DNA from: Bradyrhizobium sp.
Lineage (GTDB): Bacteria; Pseudomonadota; Alphaproteobacteria; Rhizobiales; Xanthobacteraceae
Reading direction: 5' to 3'
Assembly (NCBI GenBank): GCA_013695565.1
Contig: JACDAG010000140.1
Coordinates: 1 to 7,292, forward strand
Length of the DNA stretch: 7,292 bases
In this document: in pieces, positions 1-6,079 of the stretch
How the letters are laid out: each line of letters begins with the position of its first letter
Position numbering within the stretch: position 1 is the first letter of the stretch
Translations under genes and position numbers: made by a program
The notes under the pieces: model-generated
Databases searched by the model: none
Told to the model about the DNA's origin: nothing
Seen by the model: the letters and a program-made list of their open reading frames with translations, nothing else

Positions 1-1034
1 GTCGTGACGGGATCGGTGATGTAGCTGGAGGCCGCGAGCGCCACCGCCGTCAGCAGCAGCGGCCCGCCGACATGGGCGACCCGTTCGCGCGTCGCATCGG
101 AGTGGCGCGCCCACAGGATCATCGCGATGGTGCCGAACAGGAACGGGATCGCGGTGACGAAGCCGGTCTGCGCATTGGTGAGGCCGAAAGCCTTGACGAT
201 CTGCGGCAGCCAGAACTGCATGCCATAGAGCGCACCGACGAAACCGAAATAGACCAGGCTCAGCATGATCACCTTCGGCGACGACAGCGCCTGCCCAAGC
301 GTCAGATGTTGTGCCGCCTGCTTGGTCGCGATTTCCGCCTGCAATTTTGCCGCCAGCCACGCCTTCTGTTCGGATGTCAGCCAGTCCGCCTTTTCGGGCC
401 TGTCGGTCAGATAGAACCAGGTGACAAAGCCGAGCAGCACCGAGGGAATGCCCTCGATGATGAACAGCCACTGCCAGCCCTTCAGGCCCATCATGCCGTC
501 GAGCCCGAGCAACAGGCCCGAGATCGGCGCGCCGATCACGGTGGAGACGGGAACGGCGATCGCAAACGCCGCGAGGAAGCGCGCGCGATATTCCGCCGGA
601 TACCAGTAGGTCAGATAGAGGATGATGCCGGGAAAGAACCCGGCTTCGGCAACACCGAGCAAAAAGCGCAGCACGTAGAAGCTCAACTCGCCGCTGACCA
701 TTGCCATCGCGGCCGAGATGATGCCCCAGGTCACCATGATGCGGGCGATCCAGCGGCTGGCGCCGAATTTTTCCAGCGCCAGGTTACTCGGCACCTCGAA
801 GATGAAATAGCCGATGAAGAAGATGCCGGCGCCCCAGGCAAATATCAGCGGCGTGAACTTCAATTCCGCGTTCATCGTGAGCGCGGCGAAGCCGAGATTG
901 ACGCGGTCGAGATAAGAAAAGAAATAGGCCAGGATCAGAAACGGAATCAGCCGCCATGAGATCGTGCGGATGGTCGAGGTTTCGATCTCGCTTTTTGCGC
1001 CGCCAACGGCGGCAAGTGTGGTGGACTGGCTCAT
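1..1034 (-). CDS. MFS transporter, anion:cation symporter (ACS) type, partial
   Basis: Inner-membrane secondary transporter of the major facilitator superfamily, probably importing an organic anion; the substrate cannot be read from sequence. The reading frame is open from ATG at 1034 to the window edge, giving 344 complete codons with no stop; ACS members are usually about 430 residues, so roughly the last 80-90 are missing. Typical ACS features are visible: a short polar N-terminus, then TM1 running into YFFSYLDRVNLGFAAL (residues 37-52), PSNLALEKFGASRWIARIMVTWG (82-104, the TM2-TM3 loop), RFLLGVAEAGFFPG (123-136, TM4), a central hydrophilic loop at about 211-250, and further hydrophobic segments at 255-280, 290-310 and 324-338. 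The upstream bases show only a weak GGGAAA ribosome site. The next gene upstream on this strand ends 139 bases away, so this gene probably has its own promoter. Family call is firm; substrate unknown. Confidence 0.93.
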   Translation of the reverse strand, partial: MSQSTTLAAVGGAKSEIETSTIRTISWRLIPFLILAYFFSYLDRVNLGFAALTMNAELKFTPLIFAWGAGIFFIGYFIFEVPSNLALEKFGASRWIARIMVTWGIISAAMAMVSGELSFYVLRFLLGVAEAGFFPGIILYLTYWYPAEYRARFLAAFAIAVPVSTVIGAPISGLLLGLDGMMGLKGWQWLFIIEGIPSVLLGFVTWFYLTDRPEKADWLTSEQKAWLAAKLQAEIATKQAAQHLTLGQALSSPKVIMLSLVYFGFVGALYGMQFWLPQIVKAFGLTNAQTGFVTAIPFLFGTIAMILWARHSDATRERVAHVGGPLLLTAVALAASSYITDPVT

Positions 1035-1072
1035 CAGTTTGTTTCCCGGACCGTTTGTTGCTGTTGCCCAGG

Positions 1073-1100
1073 GTTTTGAGCATCGCGAAAGCGCTGTCAA
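1073..1100 (-). promoter_or_regulatory. possible promoter for the MFS gene
   Basis: On the minus strand a perfect TTGACA (-35 consensus) lies at 1100-1095. The hexamer 17 bases further on, CAAAAC at 1078-1073, is a poor -10 match. It is placed to drive the MFS gene with a leader of roughly 30 bases. The -35 is seen directly; promoter function is inference and the weak -10 keeps confidence low. Confidence 0.28.
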
Positions 1101-1125
1101 TTGGATTTGCTGACGACGCTCACTC

Positions 1126-1171
1126 GCAATCGGATGGGCGCATTGCGCGGGACGCAATGGCTGCGGATTGC
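1126..1171. other. nested inverted repeats after the YcaQ-family gene
   Basis: An inner hairpin CATTGCG-CGGGA-CGCAATG (1141-1159, 7 bp stem, 5-base loop) sits inside an outer pair GCAATC (1126-1131) and GATTGC (1166-1171). The structure begins 2 bases past the stop codon of the minus-strand YcaQ-family gene. It could be an RNA-level 3' end signal or help end transcription, but there is no T-rich tract after it on the minus strand, so it is not a standard intrinsic terminator. Confidence 0.3.
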
Positions 1172-1173
1172 CC

Positions 1174-2346
1174 TCACTCCGCCAGCTGAAACCGCTCGAA
1201 GCGGTGCAGCTCTTCCTCGATGCGGCGCTTGTAATCCTTGCGGGCGCCGCGCGCCGCGCCCTTGCCGACCCAGTTCCATTTCTGCATCAGCAGTTTCTTT
1301 TCCTTGCGGTCGGTCTTGAGGTCGATGGCGGCGACGATGTCTTCGCCGACCAAAACCGGCAGTGCGAAATAACCGAACAGGCGCTTATCCCGGGGCACAT
1401 AGGCCTCGAAGCGATGGCCGTAGTCGAAGAACAATTCGGTGCGCTTGCGCTGGATAATCAATGGATCGAACGGCGACAGGATGTGCACGAGACCGCCATC
1501 GCCCTCGTCTGCCGATGCCAGTTCCAGCGTCTCAACCCGCATCCAATGTTCCTGCTGGCCCGCGCCCTCGAGCGCGACAGGCATCATTTCCTTTCGGCGC
1601 ACGCGCGCCTCGATCAGGCGCCGCACCGCCGCCTTGCTCGGCGCATTGAGATGGCAGATCGACTCCAGGCTGACGATCCCTTGCGCGCGCAATGAACGAT
1701 CGAGCAGATAGATCGTGGTTTCGGTGGTTGAAGCCGGCTTCGGCGGCTTGTCCCAGCCGAAATGCCGCGTCATCAACTCGTAGGTCTTCAGCATGCCGGT
1801 GCGTTCGGAGATCGTGACCGCGCCGGTATAGAACGCCAGCTGCAGCGCCCGCTTCGATGGTTTGCGGCTTGCCCACAGATGCTCTTTCTCGGTGAGGACG
1901 TCGTCCTCGATGTCGCGGATCGTCAAGGCGCCGTCGCGCTTGAGCAGCCGCATCACTTTTCGGGTGTCGGCCGGGCTGACCGACGCGAACCATTTGTGGC
2001 CCTCGCGCTGGTGCAGCTTCATGTCCGGGATGAAATAGCGAAAGTCTTGCGCTGGCACATAGGACAGCGCATGCGTCCAGTATTCGAACACGCTCTTGTC
2101 GACGCTCTGGGCCTGCCGCAGATCCGCGCGCCGATAGTTGGGAATCCGGCTGAAGAGAATGTGGTGATGGCAGCGCTCGATCACGTTGATAGTGTCGATC
2201 TGCACATAGCCGAGATGCGCCACCGCGGCGGCGGTGGCCTCCGGCCCCTGGCCGAAGGGGTCAGGCGTATCGAGCCGCTGGGCACGCAGCCAGATACGGC
2301 GGGCCTCGGTCTTGGTCAGCGGGTGGGGTTTTGTCGCGCGGGGCAT
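1174..2346 (-). CDS. YcaQ-family winged-helix DNA glycosylase (HTH_42, COG3214)
   Basis: Predicted cytoplasmic DNA repair protein of 390 residues, close to the roughly 400 usual for the family. Characterised members (Streptomyces AlkZ, E. coli YcaQ/AlkX) are DNA glycosylases that excise bulky alkylated bases and unhook interstrand crosslinks. Visible landmarks: the conserved QxD motif Q49-I-D51 in LGYVQIDTINVIERCHHH, the position of the catalytic QxD/QxQ in the family; FEYWTHALSYVP (87-98), a hallmark block; winged-helix repeats through the middle; and the C-terminal block with FDP (293-295), the K-R-L-F-G-Y segment (321-326) and DLKTDRK (342-348). The QxD form matches the E. coli type rather than the QxQ of AlkZ. 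The ATG at 2346 has no strong ribosome site. A small membrane-protein gene ends 45 bases upstream on the same strand. The family call is secure; the lesion it acts on is inferred only by homology. Confidence 0.9.
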   Translation of the reverse strand: MPRATKPHPLTKTEARRIWLRAQRLDTPDPFGQGPEATAAAVAHLGYVQIDTINVIERCHHHILFSRIPNYRRADLRQAQSVDKSVFEYWTHALSYVPAQDFRYFIPDMKLHQREGHKWFASVSPADTRKVMRLLKRDGALTIRDIEDDVLTEKEHLWASRKPSKRALQLAFYTGAVTISERTGMLKTYELMTRHFGWDKPPKPASTTETTIYLLDRSLRAQGIVSLESICHLNAPSKAAVRRLIEARVRRKEMMPVALEGAGQQEHWMRVETLELASADEGDGGLVHILSPFDPLIIQRKRTELFFDYGHRFEAYVPRDKRLFGYFALPVLVGEDIVAAIDLKTDRKEKKLLMQKWNWVGKGAARGARKDYKRRIEEELHRFERFQLAE

Positions 2347-2391
2347 CGCCCGGCAATGTAATCGGATTCGCTCCGGTGGGGAGTCCCGAAC

Positions 2392-2703
2392 TTACCGTTT
2401 TGACCGCTCCGTGACGCTGCCGGTCGCGATCTCGCTCTCGCAGGATGCCTTGCCCTGGTCCCGCGCACGGCATTTGTAGACGCTGCCGGTCAAACGATCG
2501 ACCAGCCAGGCGCTCTCTTCGGTGGGGCTCTCGATCCCGACATAGCGGCTGCCCAGCGCATTGATGAACGTCGACAGCAGAATGGCCGCCGCGATCATCG
2601 CAGCCCCGATCAGGGTCGGCATTGAACTGGCCGAACCCGGAAGCTCGGGTGGACCGTTGCGGTAACCGAGATAGTCACGCTGACGCTTTACTGACTGAAA
2701 CAC
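2392..2703 (-). CDS. small single-pass membrane protein, function unknown
   Basis: A 103-residue protein I cannot assign to a named family. It has a charged N-terminus (KRQRDYLGYR), one hydrophobic segment at about residues 29-48 (PTLIGAAMIAAAILLSTFIN), then a polar tail with W66-L-V-D-R-L-T-G-S-V-Y-K-C78 and a second cysteine at 88. Tails of the form W-x-x-D-x-x-T-G-x-V-x-x-C occur, from memory, in small alphaproteobacterial envelope proteins; the two cysteines could pair if the tail is periplasmic. The chosen start is GTG at 2703, with AAGG seven bases before it; the inner ATG at 2622 would leave the hydrophobic segment at the very N-terminus and lacks a ribosome site. Codons favour G/C at third positions, as expected of a real gene here. 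It may be co-transcribed with the YcaQ-family gene that begins 45 bases downstream. Confidence 0.68.
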   Translation of the reverse strand: MFQSVKRQRDYLGYRNGPPELPGSASSMPTLIGAAMIAAAILLSTFINALGSRYVGIESPTEESAWLVDRLTGSVYKCRARDQGKASCESEIATGSVTERSKR

Positions 2704-2923
2704 CCGCCCGCCTTCGCTTGCCTGAACGCTTTTCTTCTCGAATTTTTTTGTTGTGTGATCTTGCTAGGTCCCCATCTGGCCGATTTGTTGTTCACAGATC
2801 GGCGCTGGCGCGACGGCATTGAGACCGGCAATGAACAGCAATACCAATCAGGAGGTTGGCGGTCGCCACGTTAGAGACTATCGTCACGCAGAGGACCGGA
2901 ACCGTGAAGGCCAACGCCTCCAA

Positions 2924-2939
2924 CGTGACCTAGATCACA
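2924..2939. promoter_or_regulatory. Crp/Fnr-superfamily operator, near-consensus Crp type
   Basis: The site reads CGTGA-CCTAGA-TCACA. Against the E. coli Crp consensus TGTGA-N6-TCACA there is a single mismatch in the ten defined bases, and even the spacer resembles the ideal TCTAGA. Its centre (2931.5) is about 41.5 bases before the start predicted from the -10-like TATCTT at 2961-2966, which is the classic class II activator position. The palindrome is seen directly. Which regulator binds is inference: alphaproteobacteria have several Crp/Fnr relatives (FixK, AadR, HbaR, Crp-like), and the half-sites GTGAC/TGTGA are Crp-like rather than the TTGAT of Fnr/FixK sites. Confidence 0.6.
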
Positions 2940-2960
2940 CTGATTGCTTTGAACCTGACT

Positions 2961-2966
2961 TATCTT
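2961..2966 (+). promoter_or_regulatory. candidate -10 element for the OmpA-domain gene
   Basis: TATCTT matches four of six bases of TATAAT. No good -35 hexamer lies 16-18 bases upstream (CACTGA at 2938-2943), as is typical of activator-dependent promoters; the Crp-type palindrome occupies that place. The predicted start near 2973 gives a leader of about 52 bases. Assignment rests mainly on spacing and is tentative. Confidence 0.35.
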
Positions 2967-3011
2967 TGCAGCATCAAACCGCCAACCGGCCAATATGGCA
3001 GGCGTAACCGT

Positions 3012-3016
3012 GAGGA
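3012..3016 (+). promoter_or_regulatory. ribosome binding site fixing the OmpA-domain start
   Basis: GAGGA lies eight bases before the ATG at 3025. An earlier in-frame ATG at 2995 has no such site and would add ten residues ahead of a normal signal peptide. This decides the start at 3025. Confidence 0.75.
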
Positions 3017-3024
3017 TAACGACA

Positions 3025-3654
3025 ATGACCCGCTTTAATGGATTTTCCATTTTGACATTCGGCGCCGTGCTGTCGATGACAGCGGGCGTGGCGTTTGCCG
3101 GCGACACCGTCTCGGCCGACAAGATCCTGAAGGCGCTGAAGCCGACATCGGCGACCCGCGGCCTTTCGGTCGGCCCGCAGGTCGACACCGCCGCACAGGC
3201 CAAGGAAGCCAGCTTCGTCGCGACGCTGCGCAACCGCAAGACCCGGTCGCTCTCGATCGGCGAGCGCCAGGAAATTGCCGAGCTTGCCGCCACCAAGCCG
3301 AAGATCGATCTCGAAATCCGCTTCGACTACAACTCGGCCGAAATCAGCAAGAGCTCGGAGCCGGCGGTCAACGAACTCGGCAAGGCGCTGTCGGACCCGA
3401 GCCTGAAGGGTTCGACCTTCGTGGTTGCCGGTCATACCGATGCGGTCGGCGGTGAAGGTTATAACCAGGAGCTCTCCGAGCGCCGCGCCGACACGATCAA
3501 GAAGGTCCTGAGCGAGGAGTTTGGCATCAACGGCTCCGATCTCGTGACCGTCGGCTATGGCAAGTCCAAGCCGAAAGACCCGAACGCGCCGATGGACCCG
3601 GCCAACCGCCGCGTTCAGGTCGTCAACATGGATACCAAGACCGCGGCGAAGTAA
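3025..3654 (+). CDS. OmpA-family protein, exported, peptidoglycan-binding
   Basis: A 209-residue exported protein expected to tether to the cell wall non-covalently. Residues 1-25 form a signal peptide with a hydrophobic core and an AFA|G cleavage site; there is no lipobox cysteine, so it is not a lipoprotein. Residues 26-90 are a polar, Ala/Lys-rich linker with no recognised domain and no beta-barrel. Residues about 95-203 are an OmpA C-terminal (PF00691) domain: IRFDYNSAEI (98-107), GHTDAVG (136-142), YNQELSERRAD (146-156) and NRRVQVV (194-200). D139 and R154 have the same 15-residue spacing as the diaminopimelate-binding Asp and Arg of E. coli OmpA, so peptidoglycan binding is likely. It appears to be a single-gene transcript: a Crp-type site and ribosome site lie in front and a strong terminator follows 14 bases after the stop. 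The domain call is secure; the exact physiological role is unknown. Confidence 0.93.
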   Translation: MTRFNGFSILTFGAVLSMTAGVAFAGDTVSADKILKALKPTSATRGLSVGPQVDTAAQAKEASFVATLRNRKTRSLSIGERQEIAELAATKPKIDLEIRFDYNSAEISKSSEPAVNELGKALSDPSLKGSTFVVAGHTDAVGGEGYNQELSERRADTIKKVLSEEFGINGSDLVTVGYGKSKPKDPNAPMDPANRRVQVVNMDTKTAAK

Positions 3655-3668
3655 GTTCGCGCGGGTCG

Positions 3669-3700
3669 ATCCGCCTGCCGGCAACGGCAGGCGGATTTTT
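3669..3700 (+). terminator. intrinsic terminator of the OmpA-domain gene
   Basis: ATCCGCCTGCCG and CGGCAGGCGGAT form a perfect 12 bp stem around a GCAA (GNRA-type) tetraloop, followed by a run of T (3696-3700). It starts 14 bases after the stop codon. This is a textbook rho-independent terminator for the plus strand. Confidence 0.93.
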
Positions 3701-3726
3701 CGTCTTAGGGCGCCCGCAAATCTATC

Positions 3727-3839
3727 GTCGTCCCGGCGAACGCCATAACCACCGATGGGTCGCGTTTACGCGAGCTGGCGCTACAGCCCCTTATAACAAT
3801 CAACGATCGTGGTTATGGGTCCGCCTTCGCGGGGACGAC
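3727..3839. repeat. long imperfect palindrome, REP/MITE-like element
   Basis: The left arm GTCGTCCC (3727-3734) pairs exactly with GGGACGAC (3832-3839), and CCATAACCAC (3743-3752) pairs exactly with GTGGTTATGG (3809-3818); CGAA at 3737-3740 also matches TTCG at 3826-3829. The interior holds a smaller inverted pair CGCGT/ACGCG at 3761-3772. It lies between two convergent genes, after the OmpA-domain terminator and before the end of the glycosyltransferase gene, the usual place for such elements. I recall repeats with CCATAACCAC arms and GTCGTCCCCGCGAA ends as dispersed in Bradyrhizobium-type genomes; copy number here cannot be seen from one window. No coding capacity. Confidence 0.72.
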
Positions 3840-3863
3840 TCGTTGAGAGAGAATTACGCCTCT

Positions 3864-5162
3864 CTAAATCCAGTTCTGAAAAATCATCAGGCGGTTGAAC
3901 GTCGCCATCGACGTTTCGAAGAATGCGGCCGAGATCGGCAGCATCGCGGCGAAGCCTGCCGCACCGACAGCGACAAAGGCCCATAGCAGCCAGCGCGGCG
4001 TGTTGCCGCGACGGAGCGCATAGACCAGCACGAAGCTCGCGGTGGTCGCGGCCGGCAGATAATAATAGATGAAGCCAAGCGTTCGCGGCAGCAGCACCCA
4101 GGCGAGATAAGGCCCGACGTAAAACGCCAGCACCAGAAACGGGTCTGCCCGCCGCGTCACGATCCAGTCGCGCAACGCAACCGCGGCCGCCATCAGCGCC
4201 GGCCACAGGATCAGGGGATTGCCGAGGAACACCACCGCCGCGATCCTGTCGTCGCCGACCTTGTCGAACAGATACCAGACCGGACGCACCAGGAACGGCC
4301 AGGACGGCCACGAACTCATATAGGTGTGGCCCGCGATCGCGGTCGTGGTGTTGTCGCTGAAGACACGGCGCTGCGCCTCGATGATGTCCGGGATCGACAA
4401 GCCGTAGAGCGGAACGAAGGTCGCAAGATAAGCGAGCGCCGGGATCAGCAGGAAGCAGCCGGCGAATTGCCAGGCCTTGAAGGTGGGCCAGGCATCAGGC
4501 CGGTACCAGTCATCGGCATTGCCGTCGGCGAATTGCGTGCGCCAGCTCTGCATCAGGCGGATCGCCGCCCCGATGACGATGCACACCGCGAGCACGAACA
4601 GGCCGCTCCATTTGCATCCGATCGAGAGGCCGCACAACAGTCCGGTCAGTGCGAACCAGAGCTGTGGCCGTTGCTGCCGGAAGCCGTGCAGGAACGCGGC
4701 GATGGCGAACAGGCTGAAGGTGAGCGCGAAAATATCCAGCATCGCAATCCGCGATTGCACGAACAGCATCTGGTTGAAAAAGGCGAGCAGGCTCGCGGCA
4801 ATGGCGGGGCCTTGCGCAGCGAACAATGCCAGGCCGCCAAGATACACCGCGACGATAGCGAGCGCGCCTGATAGCACCGCCGGATAGCGCCAGCCGAGCG
4901 GCCCGTCGCCGAATGTATGGATCGACAGCGCGATGAATTGCTTGGCCAGCGGCGGATGCATCGGGTTGAACATCGGCTGCGGCATCACTGGCAAAAGCAT
5001 CTGCCGTGCCGCCGGCACGTAGTGCACTTCATCGAAATAGAATTTTTCCGGCGTGGTAATGCCGATCAGCATCGCGAAATGCGCGAAGAAAAAGATGGCT
5101 CCCGCTGTCATGGCGGTGCGCGCGATAGGCTGATCGGGAACAGAGACTGGTGATTTCGGCAT
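3864..5162 (-). CDS. protein O-mannosyltransferase-type (PMT, GT39) membrane glycosyltransferase
   Basis: A 432-residue multi-pass inner-membrane enzyme of the phospholipid-carrier-dependent glycosyltransferase group. PMTs move mannose from polyprenyl- or dolichyl-phosphate-mannose to Ser/Thr of exported proteins on the outer face of the membrane. Visible features: about ten hydrophobic segments; the acidic pair D44-E45 in FYFDEVHYVPAAR in the first external loop, the DE motif needed for catalysis; MHPPLAK (68-74); QSRIAMLDIFAL (136-147); GLSIGCKWSGLF (178-189); and HTYMSSWPSWPFLVRPVWY (279-297), characteristic of PMTs. The MIR domain of eukaryotic PMTs is absent, as in other bacterial members; it is shorter than mycobacterial Rv1002c (about 520). 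I chose the ATG at 5162; a TTG ten codons upstream has no ribosome site. The gene is divergent from the FecR-domain/barrel pair 192 bases away. The family is firm; acceptor and sugar are inferred, and lipid-A or other acceptors as in ArnT relatives cannot be excluded. Confidence 0.88.
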   Translation of the reverse strand: MPKSPVSVPDQPIARTAMTAGAIFFFAHFAMLIGITTPEKFYFDEVHYVPAARQMLLPVMPQPMFNPMHPPLAKQFIALSIHTFGDGPLGWRYPAVLSGALAIVAVYLGGLALFAAQGPAIAASLLAFFNQMLFVQSRIAMLDIFALTFSLFAIAAFLHGFRQQRPQLWFALTGLLCGLSIGCKWSGLFVLAVCIVIGAAIRLMQSWRTQFADGNADDWYRPDAWPTFKAWQFAGCFLLIPALAYLATFVPLYGLSIPDIIEAQRRVFSDNTTTAIAGHTYMSSWPSWPFLVRPVWYLFDKVGDDRIAAVVFLGNPLILWPALMAAAVALRDWIVTRRADPFLVLAFYVGPYLAWVLLPRTLGFIYYYLPAATTASFVLVYALRRGNTPRWLLWAFVAVGAAGFAAMLPISAAFFETSMATFNRLMIFQNWI

Positions 5163-5354
5163 TGTCTTCAAACACCAAATGAAATGCGGCAAATAGAGTG
5201 TGGGCGGTACAGATTTTTATGTCCATCGCATTGAACGCGATTCGAATCCGACGTCACTAACAACCGGGATAGTAAGGCGCCGCTAGTGATAATTCTGCCA
5301 CATCGCTTGCGCGCGCGGTCCGGTACGATGTCGGGATAATCGATCGGCTTTGAA

Positions 5355-6077
5355 ATGAAATCGCTTAACTGCTCTCTGTTTGCTTTTCTGCTTGGCGCAA
5401 TCGCAATGCTGACGGCAAGTCCGCTTTCCGCGCAAACACGCGTCGGGGAAGCTGCCGTCGTCAAGAATGAAGTGCTTCGTGTCGCCGGATCGGCCACCAG
5501 CCGGATCAATGTCGGCGACGGATTGCTGGGCGACGAAATCGTTCGCACCGGCCTCGACAGCGCTGCGCGACTGGTGATGTCCGACAGCACCAATTTGTCG
5601 CTGGGGCCGAACGCGTCGCTCAAGCTCGACCGCACCGTGTTCGACGACGAGACTCATTATCGCAACGTCGCGATCCGGCTCACCTCCGGCGCGTTCCGCT
5701 TCGTCACCGGCAATTCGGAGAAGGCCGCCTACAAGATCACGACGCCGCTAGCGACCATCGGCGTGCGCGGCACCACGCTCGATATCCTGTCGCAGCGCGG
5801 CCAGACCGTCGTCAATCTGCAAGAAGGCCAGGCGTCGGTCTGCACCGTCAGCTTCGAATGCATCCAGCTCATCAACCCCGGCGATACCGCTGTCATTACC
5901 CTGAGCGGCGGCAAGACCACGATCAAGAAGACCAACAACCCGCCATGGACCTTCGCCAGGACCTGCAGCGCCGCGGCCGGGCTTTGCAGCGCGACGCAAT
6001 ATGCCAGCGCCGCGCCGACGGTGACGCCTCCGGTCGATGACGGCAGCGATCCCACCGGCATGCTGTGCGGACGCTGA
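5355..6077 (+). CDS. exported FecR-domain protein
   Basis: A 240-residue protein with a clear Sec signal peptide (residues 1-26, cleavage near LSA|QT) and a single FecR domain (PF04773) at about 45-160. Landmarks are GDEIVRTGLDSAARLVMSDSTNLSLGPNASLKLD (59-92), RLTSGAFRFVTG (108-119), and TPLATIGVRGTTLDI (130-144). The family's best-known member, FecR, relays an outer-membrane iron signal to a sigma factor; this protein lacks the cytoplasmic N-terminal domain and transmembrane anchor, and no sigma or TonB-receptor gene is adjacent, so that role is unlikely. The mature protein has five cysteines (163, 169, 204, 211, 238), suggesting disulfides, and a Pro/Asp-rich C-terminal tail. It probably lies wholly in the periplasm or at the surface. 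The barrel-protein gene starts 2 bases after the stop, so the two are almost certainly co-translated partners. The ribosome site is weak. Function of the pair is unknown. Confidence 0.88.
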   Translation: MKSLNCSLFAFLLGAIAMLTASPLSAQTRVGEAAVVKNEVLRVAGSATSRINVGDGLLGDEIVRTGLDSAARLVMSDSTNLSLGPNASLKLDRTVFDDETHYRNVAIRLTSGAFRFVTGNSEKAAYKITTPLATIGVRGTTLDILSQRGQTVVNLQEGQASVCTVSFECIQLINPGDTAVITLSGGKTTIKKTNNPPWTFARTCSAAAGLCSATQYASAAPTVTPPVDDGSDPTGMLCGR

Positions 6078-6079
6078 CC

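Larger units (their letters stand above)
2704..3024. other. divergent intergenic region
   Basis: This stretch separates the minus-strand small membrane-protein gene from the plus-strand OmpA-domain gene and should hold both promoters. It is lower in G+C than its surroundings, with a T-rich run near 2731-2760. A short inverted pair GCCGAT / ATCGGC brackets 13 bases near 2778-2802. A Crp-type palindrome lies at 2924-2939 and a candidate -10 element at 2961-2966, both described separately. An open frame from 2819 to 3007 has no plausible ribosome site, motif or hydrophobic segment, and I do not regard it as a gene. Confidence 0.6.

Noticed and set aside
72..959. Long plus-strand open frame opposite the MFS gene
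   Set aside because: The protein is rich in Arg, Gln, Asp and His with no domain or hydrophobic pattern, typical of the antisense of a high-G+C gene. The minus strand encodes a clear transporter over the same bases.
2849..2857. AGGAGG resembling a strong ribosome binding site
   Set aside because: No start codon lies at a suitable distance downstream with an open frame of useful length.
2819..3007. 62-residue open frame in the OmpA-domain gene's promoter region
   Set aside because: It overlaps the Crp-type site and predicted promoter, has no ribosome site, and its composition is polar without motif.
3846..3865. AGAGAG / CTCTCT hairpin at the end of the glycosyltransferase gene
   Set aside because: A 6 bp stem that includes part of the stop codon, with an 8-base loop and no T-tract on the minus strand; too weak to call a terminator.
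5236..5252. GATTCGAATCC, resembling the T-loop of a tRNA
   Set aside because: The flanking bases do not form a T-arm stem and no acceptor, D or anticodon arm is present; it is probably a chance 10 bp palindrome.
5287..5293. TGATAAT as a -10 element for the FecR-domain gene
   Set aside because: The hexamer is good (GATAAT) but no -35 match lies 16-18 bases upstream; position is plausible, evidence too thin to annotate.
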